Translations under genes and position numbers: made by a program
Shown: positions 57,401 to 64,000 of the stretch, one piece after another
Layout of the letters: the number at the start of each line of letters is the position of its first letter
How positions within the stretch are numbered: position 1 is the first letter of the stretch
Assembly: GCA_016788205.1 (NCBI GenBank)
Contig: JAEUTA010000027.1
Location: 1-64,000 of the forward strand
Direction: 5' to 3'
Origin: Flavobacteriales bacterium
GTDB lineage: Bacteria; Bacteroidota; Bacteroidia; Flavobacteriales_F; PHOS-HE28
DNA: 64,000 bases
The notes under the pieces: generated by a model
Told to the model about the DNA's origin: nothing
Seen by the model: the letters and a program-made list of their open reading frames with translations, nothing else
Database searches by the model: none

Positions 57401-60400
57401 TCATCGATGCTGCCATCGCAATCGTTGTCCAGCCCATCGCAGATCTCGGGAGCGCCCGGATAGATGGTAACGTTGCCATCGTTGCAGTCGCTGCCCGTCC
57501 ACCAGCCGTCGCCGTCCGCATCGGTCATACCCATGCAAGTGCTGAGTTGTGCTACGCAACCCGACTGGACCTGGCAGGCCAGACATTCTTCCGGAGAATT
57601 GAGGCAGGCGAATGTGCAATTGTCGAAGAGACAGCTGACGTATCCGGGTACGCACGAGAGGCAGAGGGCGCTAAGCGGGATGCCTTGTTCCTGCATGCAG
57701 ACCACCAGACAGTTCGCATCATCAAAGCACTGGCCTGCGCAAGCCCCCATGGCGTTGATGAGGTCTTGCTGGTGCGTGGCAAGCCATTGTTGATCGGTGT
57801 TGGAGCAGTTCCCGCAACCTTGTCCGGCGAACACGTTCGCGTTGGTGTCGTCACAATCGCCGTTGGTCGTGACGAAGCCCGGCGGTTGGGTGCAATCCTG
57901 GGTGAATACGGCATCGTTGCCGTACGTATCGCCATCGCTATCCTGGTACCAAGTGGTGATGTAGGGACCGCCATCGCAGTTCTGATCCAGATCATCACAC
58001 GGGTCCGATGCGCCAGGATGGACATCCGAGTTGGAGTCATCGCAATCACCGCCTTGTGTGATCATGCCAGGGATGGGCGTACACGAGAAGGTCTCGCTGG
58101 CATCATCGCCGAAGGTGTCGTTGTCGGCATCGGTGTAGTAGGCGGTACCGGCGTTGTTGTCCACGGCGCCATCGCAATCATTGTCGATGTTGTCGCAGAG
58201 CTCTGGGGCACCGGGGAAGATCGCTTGGTCGGTATCATCACAATCTCCTCCGTTGGTCACCATGCCGGGTGGCTGGTCGCAATCGCCGGTCAACGCGGTC
58301 GTATCATCTCCATAGCCATCGAAGTCAGCATCCGTGTACCAGGTTACCACAACGCCTTCATCGGTGGAGCCATCGCAATCGTTGTCCAGTCCATCGCAGA
58401 TCTCCGCCGCGCCCGGGTAGATGGCAGCGTTGTTGTCATTGCAATCCTCCTCGGCCACCACCCCATCACCATCAACATCGGTGAAGCCCGCGCAGGCGAA
58501 GTAGGCTGCATTGCAACTGCTTTGCACGCAACTCTGGCAGCCAGGCGTTTCAAAGCCGCCCAGACAGGGAACGAGACACGTGCTCAGGATGCAAGCATAG
58601 CGTTGGGCGATGCAGGTGGCACAGGCTTCTGGCAGAGGTGTCTCCTGCACGATGAGGTCCGTAAGGCATGCCACCAGGTTCGCGCTGCCAATGCATGCGT
58701 TCAGGTTGGTGCCAACGAGTTCTTCGATGGTGCTTTGGTTCTGCGTGATCCAGATCCGATCAGCTAGCGAGCAACTGCTGCATCCCTCGTCCGGGTTCAC
58801 ACCGGGGTCGTTATCGTTGCAGTCGAGGTTGTTGGCTACCCCCGGGGTGTCGCATGGCAATGGTTGTAGCGGATCGCCGAAGCCATCACCGTCGCCGTCC
58901 GCGTATTCCTGCGGGAAGCCTTCATCCACTTCGCCGTCGCAATCATTGTCCGAACCATCGCAGACTTCGTTCGCATCGGGTGCGATGTTCGCGTTCGCAT
59001 CGTTGCAATCGGTATTGTCGGTCACGTAGCCGTTCGGGGCCTCGCACTGGGTCACGGAGGTATTCGCATCGCCGAAGCCATCCTCATCGGCATCGGCATA
59101 CCAGGTGGCTAGTTCTACGATCATATCAAAACTGCACGTGGAGGCAGGGGCAGCATCGCCCAGGAAGCGCACATCGTCGATCGACCATCCTCCCGTGGAG
59201 AATGCTTCAGGATCGCCTACGGCTTGACCGAAGCGCACGCGGAATTCGGCATTCTTGTGGTCGGTCACATCAACCTGTTGCAGGTTCCACACGGCGTCGT
59301 TGATGCAGGCTTCATTCTGATTGGACCAGACGACCACCCAACTGATCCCATCGAACGCCTCGATCACGTGCTCCATATAGGGTGAGTAGTCTGCATGGAG
59401 GTGACGCCAGAACTCCAGCACGAGCGGTCCTTGCAAGGCGCTCACATCAACGGTCGGGCTGGTTAGGTAATACAGGAAGTGCGGTTCTGTATCCACACAT
59501 GCGCCAATGGTCATTCCGGCGATGCCATTATCGGTCGTAGGGCTGTGGTCCTCGGCTGGGTCGTCGCTTGGTTGTTGGTCGCACACGCAAGTGGTGCTTG
59601 CGGCAGCAGCCCCGATCTGCCATTCTGGACCCACGATCCAGCCTGCGCTATTGTCAGAGAAGTCTTCGCTGAAGAGCGTGGTTATGGGCGGATAGTGGAA
59701 CGCGCCGAAGGTGACCGAGGTGTTACCCAGCGGCAAGGAGGAGCCACTGGAAGGTCCAGCGAGTTGCACCATTGCGCCGGTGCCACATGTTAGCTCGGGG
59801 TATTGAAAGGAAGGGAATGCGCTACAGTCCGCTTCTGTGGCTGGGAAGGTGAGATCGCCAGGGCAATCGATAATGGGTGCAAGCCCCTCGTCGATCGTGC
59901 CGTTGCAGTTGTTGTCCAGTCCGTCACATAATTCGGTCGCACCGGGGTAGCTGTTCGGGTCCTGTACGTTGCAGTCACCATTGGTCATGACGTAACCGCT
60001 TGGCTGCGCACAAGCGATCTCAGCGGAATAGGCCGAGCCGAAGCCGTCACCATCCTGATCGAAATACCAGATGGGGCTGGCCAGGCATGAGCCGTCGGAG
60101 CAAGTAGCATCCGGATCGTAGTTGCAGGCTGCGGGGTCGGTGCATCCCGCCAGGCCGGTGCAGGGTGCGCTATGGCAACCGCACGCTTCATTCAACAGGG
60201 CGATGGCATCCTGCTGGTCGTATTGGAAGATGTCCCCCGGCAGCTCGTCCACACCAAGGCCATAAAGCTTCCTTACACTCCGATCCGGGCAGATCATGTA
60301 GATGGTCGGGAATCCCTGAACGCCGAGGCCGATGTTGGTGAAGTGTTCCTTGATGGCGTTACCACCTCGAGCGATGACCGGCCAGCTGGAGAGTGCATTG

Positions 60401-63400
60401 AAAGGCTGCAAGGAGCTGGTGGCGGTATCCTCCATCTCGATGCTGATCATGCGGATGTGATCGAGGCCGTTCGGGCCCAGGTGCTGATTCCAGGCTTCGA
60501 GGTAACCATTCGTCAACATGGCCTGGCTAGGTGGGCACCAGGTGGTGAAGAGGTCCAGGACTACGGTGTGGCCTTGCTCCAATAGGGCATAGAGCTCAAT
60601 GGTGTTGCCTTCGGTGTCGGTGAGGGTCCAGTCCTCCGCGTATGCCTCGTTGCCTGCTGGCTGTGTGTCCAGGTCACAACTTCCATCATCGCACAGCGCG
60701 TTCGGGTCGTAGTTGCAGGCGAGCGGGTTTGTGCATCCGCTTTGGAAGTTGGCGGTGGTGCCATCGGTGAAACCATCGCAGTTGTTGTCAATACCATCGC
60801 CGCAGGCTTCGTTCTGTGCAGGGTTGACGAGCTGGTCCGTATCGTCACAGTCACCGCCTTGCTGCACCATGCCGGGCTCGGTGGGCCCATCGCAAAGGAT
60901 CACGGCGCTGCCGATGGCCCCGTATTCATCACCATCCGCATCGGTGAACCACGTGAAGTCCTCATCCACATCACCATCGCAATCGTTGTCCAGACCATCG
61001 CAGACTTCGGCTACACAGTTGGGGTCGCAATCGCCATTGTCGTGGTTGAATTCCGCGCAGTTGAAGAAGATGGGCACACCGCTCCACTCTGCGGACCCAT
61101 CGTCGCAAATGCCATCGCCGATCCATTCGATGGGGGCGCAGTTCCCGTTGCAATCGGTGATCTCCCCTGGCGGGCATTCGCCCGGTTCGAAGCCGAGGCA
61201 CAGGCAGTTGGAGCGTACCACGTCGTTGTTCGTATCGGCATTGCCATCGTCGCAGGCGGACCCCACGGTGGTGATGTCTTCATCCGCATCGTTGCAATCC
61301 CCGCCGATCCGTACCCCATCGGGCAATGGTGCGCACGAGACCTGCTGGGTGGCATCATCGCCGAAACCATCACCATCGGCATCGGCATACCAGATGAAGT
61401 CCTCATCCGAGTCTCCGTCACAATCGTTGTCGAGGCCATCGCACAATTCGGGTGCATCCGGGAATACGGTGTCGTTGTTGTCGTCGCAATCACCCTCCAC
61501 CGATGCATATCCTGCCGGCTGTTCACAGGCCACCAAGGTGGTCTCGCCTACACCAAAGCCGTCCAGGTCCTGGTCGAGGAACCAGGTTGTAAGGCCATCC
61601 TCATCCGTATCACCATCGCAGTCGTTGTCCAGCCCATCAGCGTTCATGCACTCATCTGCAGCGCCGGGGAAGAGCGCATCGTTCGTATCGTCGCAATCAC
61701 CATCGGCTTGCACCATGCCGATGGGTTCGGTGCAGAACACAGCTCCGGTCCCGGTGACACCGAAGCCATCGCCGTCGTTATCCGCGTACCAGATGAAATC
61801 TTCATCAATAAGGCCGTCGCAGTCGTTGTCCGCACCATCGCAGATCTCGTTCGAGCTTCCACCGATCGCTGTATGGAACGGCTGTGCAGTGGAGAAGAAG
61901 GTCGCTTCATTGTCGTTGCCGTCGATGATGAATGCGCCATCGGGGTAGATGGCGACCGTGCTGCTTTCGATGGTGAATGAGAGACAACCTGGATCAGCAC
62001 AGAGCTCGACGGCGGCCAAGCTTGCCCCGTTATCCGGATCGAACGAGATGTCCACCGGTCCATCGAAGACGACCGCTCCGTTGGATATGATCAGCACTTC
62101 AGCAATGCCCTCGCTGAGGAAGTCTGCCGAAGCGATCTGGAACTGAATGGGGATACAAGAAGAGCCACCGCAAGAGCCATCATCGCAATTGGCGAACGGG
62201 TTAAAATTCCCGGCGGTCGGTGTTGTGCAACCGGCCACGATGTTCCCATGGCTGAACGCCACTGTTCCATCAGGTGAGGCACCATCGGCAAGGATGTTCT
62301 CGTCCGCATCCGTCACTTCGTAGGTGCCGGCGATCGGGTCTCCATTGATGTCCGTGAAGATCGCCGTGTAGCAACCATCGTCGATGCAGGTCGAAAGCGT
62401 GCCACTGCTGCCTGTTGCAACGCTCGTAGCGGTCCAGTCGATGATGCTCGAAACCGCTGGTGCGTTGCCGCTGCTGGAGAAGGTCACGGTGATCTCACGG
62501 CAAGTGGGGACGCATTGTGCCATCAGGGCATCATAGGCGGCCTGTACGTTGAGCTTACCTCCAGTGATGGTGAGCGCACTGCCTCCCGGGAAGGGCGTGG
62601 TATTGTTAAGGATGGCGTTCTTCACCATCGTGCGGGCGGCCTGCGGATCGTTCATCACCAAGGCGGCGAAGGAGGGGCAGGGGATGGAGTACAACAGCGC
62701 CACCGCACCGGCCACCATGGGTATGGCGAACGAGTTGCCTTGCGATACGGTGTATGTGCTTGTAACAGTGGCCACATGGATCTGTAGCCCCGGCGCAAGC
62801 AGATGTACAGTGTTCGGGCCGAATGCGAAGGGTGTTTCGTTGTTCGGGCCGTAGCTGGTCACTACTAGGTGTTCGGCCAGGGCGCAGTTCGCCGGGAAGT
62901 CGCTTCCGTCTTCAATGCTCACATCATCGTTCGGCCCGCTGGCCACGAGGATGATCCCCGCATCCGCCATATCGCTGAACAAAGGGAATGCGAAACCGTT
63001 GCATGGAGATGAACCCGGGGAGCCCCACGATGCGGTGATACTTACCACGAGCAGTCCATCCAGTCCGTTCGATGCGTTGAACTCCTCGCGCAATTCAAGG
63101 GCGAATTCGAACTGTTCGATCGCGTCGGAAAGGTCATCGGTCTGGCCACTGGACACGATCTCCACGTCCCAGTTCACGCCGGCTATGCCGATGCCGTTGT
63201 TGCCGACGGCACCCAGCACACTGGCTACTTCAGTGCCGTGATCCGCACCCGCTCCCATGGCTGGCGAACCTTCCCAGATATTCCCTTGCAGATCGGGGTG
63301 GCTGGTTTGAATGGCTAGATCGGAGATGCCTACCCCGATGCGCACCCCGTTGGCCATGGTGCCACCTGTGGTGTGGTCCCACACGGATTCGACCCCGCTA

Positions 63401-63762
63401 TCCTCGATGTTCCATTGGCCGTCGTACTGCGTGTCGTTGGGCTCGATGAGATGTTCCAGCTTGTAGTTGAGCGAGGTGGCCTCTACGCCGGGCACGCGCG
63501 CTACGAGCTTTTCAAGATCCGCATCGCTCATGCTCGACACGGCAAAGGCGCAGTGAACGTAACGCGTCTTCTTGCCCAGCGTTCGTGCCTTGCTCAACGA
63601 TGCTCCTGCTGGCAGGGCGTTCGTGATCTCGCGGAGCACGTCTTTCTGGGTGGCATCCTTCTTCAGCAAGAGCAACACTTCACCCGGTCGCCAGGAAAGC
63701 TGTGCGAAGGCAGATGTGAGCAAGAGGATGGATACGAGCAGGAGGAGCGGCTTGCGGAACAT
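54463..63762 (-). CDS. giant T9SS subtilase with MopE-type metal-binding motifs
   Basis: 3099 residues. Signal peptide (PLLLLVSILLLTSAFAQ), an S8 propeptide-like region (~25-105), then an S8 peptidase domain with the triad D148 (ISDLAIQTSHPDL), H175 (DHGTEVAS) and S344 (GNSFAIPMVAG). Sixteen MopE-type motifs (CDGxDNDCDGxxDE) with GDCDDxxxxxxPG partners follow, broken up by a thioredoxin-like domain (~1040-1190, WCPPS), a HYR-like strand region, a MAM-like module (FSEDFSDNSAGW ... GWSIDDVRFLG) and three cysteine-rich modules. The end is a ~400-residue module shared with the protein at 3-3623, and a T9SS type A sorting domain (LLLFPNPNNGQRIHV ... ERLVIQD). Likely secreted or surface-bound metal/calcium-binding protease. 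The frame start at 63786 was replaced by the signal-peptide ATG at 63762. Confidence 0.92.
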   Translation of the reverse strand: MFRKPLLLLVSILLLTSAFAQLSWRPGEVLLLLKKDATQKDVLREITNALPAGASLSKARTLGKKTRYVHCAFAVSSMSDADLEKLVARVPGVEATSLNYKLEHLIEPNDTQYDGQWNIEDSGVESVWDHTTGGTMANGVRIGVGISDLAIQTSHPDLQGNIWEGSPAMGAGADHGTEVASVLGAVGNNGIGIAGVNWDVEIVSSGQTDDLSDAIEQFEFALELREEFNASNGLDGLLVVSITASWGSPGSSPCNGFAFPLFSDMADAGIILVASGPNDDVSIEDGSDFPANCALAEHLVVTSYGPNNETPFAFGPNTVHLLAPGLQIHVATVTSTYTVSQGNSFAIPMVAGAVALLYSIPCPSFAALVMNDPQAARTMVKNAILNNTTPFPGGSALTITGGKLNVQAAYDALMAQCVPTCREITVTFSSSGNAPAVSSIIDWTATSVATGSSGTLSTCIDDGCYTAIFTDINGDPIAGTYEVTDADENILADGASPDGTVAFSHGNIVAGCTTPTAGNFNPFANCDDGSCGGSSCIPIQFQIASADFLSEGIAEVLIISNGAVVFDGPVDISFDPDNGASLAAVELCADPGCLSFTIESSTVAIYPDGAFIIDGNDNEATFFSTAQPFHTAIGGSSNEICDGADNDCDGLIDEDFIWYADNDGDGFGVTGTGAVFCTEPIGMVQADGDCDDTNDALFPGAADECMNADGLDNDCDGDTDEDGLTTWFLDQDLDGFGVGETTLVACEQPAGYASVEGDCDDNNDTVFPDAPELCDGLDNDCDGDSDEDFIWYADADGDGFGDDATQQVSCAPLPDGVRIGGDCNDADEDITTVGSACDDGNADTNNDVVRSNCLCLGFEPGECPPGEITDCNGNCAPIEWIGDGICDDGSAEWSGVPIFFNCAEFNHDNGDCDPNCVAEVCDGLDNDCDGDVDEDFTWFTDADGDEYGAIGSAVILCDGPTEPGMVQQGGDCDDTDQLVNPAQNEACGDGIDNNCDGFTDGTTANFQSGCTNPLACNYDPNALCDDGSCDLDTQPAGNEAYAEDWTLTDTEGNTIELYALLEQGHTVVLDLFTTWCPPSQAMLTNGYLEAWNQHLGPNGLDHIRMISIEMEDTATSSLQPFNALSSWPVIARGGNAIKEHFTNIGLGVQGFPTIYMICPDRSVRKLYGLGVDELPGDIFQYDQQDAIALLNEACGCHSAPCTGLAGCTDPAACNYDPDATCSDGSCLASPIWYFDQDGDGFGSAYSAEIACAQPSGYVMTNGDCNVQDPNSYPGATELCDGLDNNCNGTIDEGLAPIIDCPGDLTFPATEADCSAFPSFQYPELTCGTGAMVQLAGPSSGSSLPLGNTSVTFGAFHYPPITTLFSEDFSDNSAGWIVGPEWQIGAAAASTTCVCDQQPSDDPAEDHSPTTDNGIAGMTIGACVDTEPHFLYYLTSPTVDVSALQGPLVLEFWRHLHADYSPYMEHVIEAFDGISWVVVWSNQNEACINDAVWNLQQVDVTDHKNAEFRVRFGQAVGDPEAFSTGGWSIDDVRFLGDAAPASTCSFDMIVELATWYADADEDGFGDANTSVTQCEAPNGYVTDNTDCNDANANIAPDANEVCDGSDNDCDGEVDEGFPQEYADGDGDGFGDPLQPLPCDTPGVANNLDCNDNDPGVNPDEGCSSCSLADRIWITQNQSTIEELVGTNLNACIGSANLVACLTDLIVQETPLPEACATCIAQRYACILSTCLVPCLGGFETPGCQSCVQSSCNAAYFACAGFTDVDGDGVVAEEDCNDNNAAIYPGAAEICDGLDNDCDGSTDEGVVVTWYTDADFDGYGDDTTALTGDCDQPPGMVTNGGDCDDTDQAIFPGAPELCDNIDNDCDGAVDNNAGTAYYTDADNDTFGDDASETFSCTPIPGMITQGGDCDDSNSDVHPGASDPCDDLDQNCDGGPYITTWYQDSDGDTYGNDAVFTQDCTQPPGFVTTNGDCDDTNANVFAGQGCGNCSNTDQQWLATHQQDLINAMGACAGQCFDDANCLVVCMQEQGIPLSALCLSCVPGYVSCLFDNCTFACLNSPEECLACQVQSGCVAQLSTCMGMTDADGDGWWTGSDCNDGNVTIYPGAPEICDGLDNDCDGSIDEGLTFTYYTDTDGDGFGQDGTGVQGDCDQPPGTALQDGDCDDTNNTVFPGAGELCDNIDNDCDGEVDDEAGELYYTDADGDGYGDETSAVLSCTPVPNTILQGGDCNDGDASINPGAADPCDSIDQDCSGGPVLTTWYQDLDADDFGNADVTLFDCTQPSGYVAQFGDCDDTDADLFPGNGCGNCLPTEQLWSTTNQEELLSAMGTCMAQCLGDPQCISSCMQTEGIPLGAVCLTCVEEHVECIFQECLVQCLDSPEACNECQVQAGCIGALATCMGQTDADGDGWWAGSDCDDANALINPWALEICDGVDNDCDGATDENAGEAYYPDADGDGYGDDNAMVLSCTAIPGMLTTGGDCDDTDPLVNPLGTEVCNDRDDNCDGQIDEGLQTFWYVDLDGDGYGDPSTEIFVCDAPSGYVQQAGDCHDGLASVYPGAPELCDGIDNDCDGSPESLTDSDGDTILDCEDGCPFLSGDVGSPCPLSADPLVPLGIINETCTCTVACTQNIVVDLRTDINSQEASFIIRDEITSQVRCQGSGYFPGITSPIVVDCCLPEGCFKLEVYDSGGDGFVTGGYQVREVGATGRRIIDNFGNFTTGGYSGIGAPHSFCLPMGNDKLTYGTCDKLTWVNSQYVVAHENSTVSAEWIPSGPNNVQDGNSGYEFWIFDPNGTYSFRRFRAHNTGDGYSPANERRACHMQLNGWTNTASTPHVPVNVLMNVRIRGRVNGVNLGEFGPACRLKIDPVAAACPPIWLQDDPSNTTDFSCGVMRNWGGSNSSANKLVARPPQFVPNSIPGPVRYQFRFRISGEGICITRPPQSSPTLYLNWNNGAPLQCSRTYEVDVRASKDGGVTWCTDVPSPACYPATVQSWGRFCTVTINPCATGGGVVQMDEQPRNGRLLLFPNPNNGQRIHVATDVPFTGDPIEITFHAMNGTLIRKLPVSTAPGSTSFNLELNDALASGIYIVTLTSNDRTFTERLVIQD
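56457..58370. repeat. two tandem 957-bp supermodules in the giant subtilase gene
   Basis: Units 57414-58370 and 56457-57413 are both exactly 957 bases (319 codons), each with three MopE-type motifs plus one cysteine-rich module. Matching landmarks, e.g. ccgcaacc at 57812 and 56855, also differ by 957. A further cysteine-rich module (~58480-58790) is an incomplete third relative. Confidence 0.85.
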
Positions 63763-63870
63763 GGTGGTGCGGGCATTTCGGCCCATGCGACCAAGTTGCC
63801 GGATCCCTGGATCGCAGCGCGTGTCAAGAGGGGTAACCTTAGTTACGTGTACCTACAAAGAGGGAGGTGC

Positions 63871-64000
63871 TCAGCGCCCGAAGAAGCGGTTCACCGCCTC
63901 GGTGCGGTTCTGCACGTGCAGCTTGGCGTACATCCGGTGGATGTGTTGCTTGATGGCCGCTTCGCTGATCCCCATGCGTAGGCTGATCTCCTTGTAAAGC
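63871..64000 (-). CDS. LuxR/NarL-type regulator, C-terminal end only
   Basis: The window contains the last 42 codons, read from the right edge: YKEISLRMGISEAAIKQHIH, RMYAKLHVQNRTEAVNRFFGR, stop. This is the recognition half of a LuxR-type helix-turn-helix (the ISExxxKxHxxRxxxKLxVxNRTEAV pattern), so it is probably a response regulator of a two-component system or a related transcription factor. The receiver or sensing domain lies outside. It is on the same strand as, and 108 bases upstream of, the giant subtilase gene; whether it controls that gene cannot be judged here. Confidence 0.85.
   Translation of the reverse strand, partial: LYKEISLRMGISEAAIKQHIHRMYAKLHVQNRTEAVNRFFGR

Noticed and set aside
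57295..58767. 490-residue plus-strand frame within the giant subtilase gene, with similar ones at 60742-61980 and 60713-61948
   Set aside because: Mirror images of the GDCDD/CDGLDNDCDG repeats, low complexity, no start signals; the minus-strand protein is clearly the real one.

Overview
The window is chromosomal DNA from a GC-rich member of the Bacteroidota, most likely an uncultured Flavobacteriales-type lineage. The evidence is a short (287-residue) primary sigma factor with the Bacteroidota N-terminus, a GAPDH with a ~130-residue N-terminal extension, a TonB receptor paired with a DUF4249 lipoprotein, seven proteins ending in type IX secretion (T9SS) sorting domains, and recurrent TAnnTTTG/TAnnTTCG promoter boxes. 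No ribosomal RNA operon, prophage, insertion sequence or CRISPR array is visible.

Layout. 1-3.7 kb: the end of a repeat-built T9SS surface protein. 3.7-11.5 kb: housekeeping genes (gap, primary sigma factor, HtrA protease, dapF-mltG, phosphohexomutase). 11.5-15.7 kb: a 14-repeat FG-GAP T9SS protein. 15.7-21 kb: DUF2279 protein, divergent NUDIX and Smr genes, RNase P RNA, a membrane-anchored SGNH protein and two exported proteins of unknown role. 21-25.4 kb: oxidative stress block, oxyR divergent from katG, with trxB convergent to katG. 25.4-28.8 kb: TonB receptor and DUF4249 lipoprotein, translationally coupled. 29.1-29.8 kb: tRNA-Pro followed by a GIY-YIG nuclease lying between two perfect copies of the tRNA 3' end, then a decayed second nuclease. 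29.9-38.9 kb: lipoprotein aminopeptidase, thioredoxin-like T9SS protein, esterase, fused E1 dehydrogenase, AIM24-type protein, 4-TM holin-like protein, PDZ-only T9SS protein and hslR. 38.9-48 kb: tRNA-Arg, typA, ThuA-like T9SS protein, a prenyltransferase-fold exported protein, an MBL-fold hydrolase and a second-type dnaE carrying two in-frame repeat insertions. 48-52.5 kb: ABC ATPase coupled to a permease fused to an M1 peptidase. 52.8-64 kb: propeller-type T9SS protein, a 3099-residue T9SS subtilase and the end of a LuxR-type regulator.

The genes suggest a cell that exports large calcium/metal-binding and adhesive proteins through T9SS, takes up ligands through TonB, and has an OxyR-KatG-TrxB peroxide defence. 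The most unusual features are the tRNA-tail/GIY-YIG cassette, the repeat insertions inside dnaE, the giant subtilase with 16 MopE-type motifs and three cysteine-rich modules, and the many promoters that would give almost leaderless mRNAs. Start codons were often moved inward from the longest frame, using family starts, signal peptides and promoter positions.
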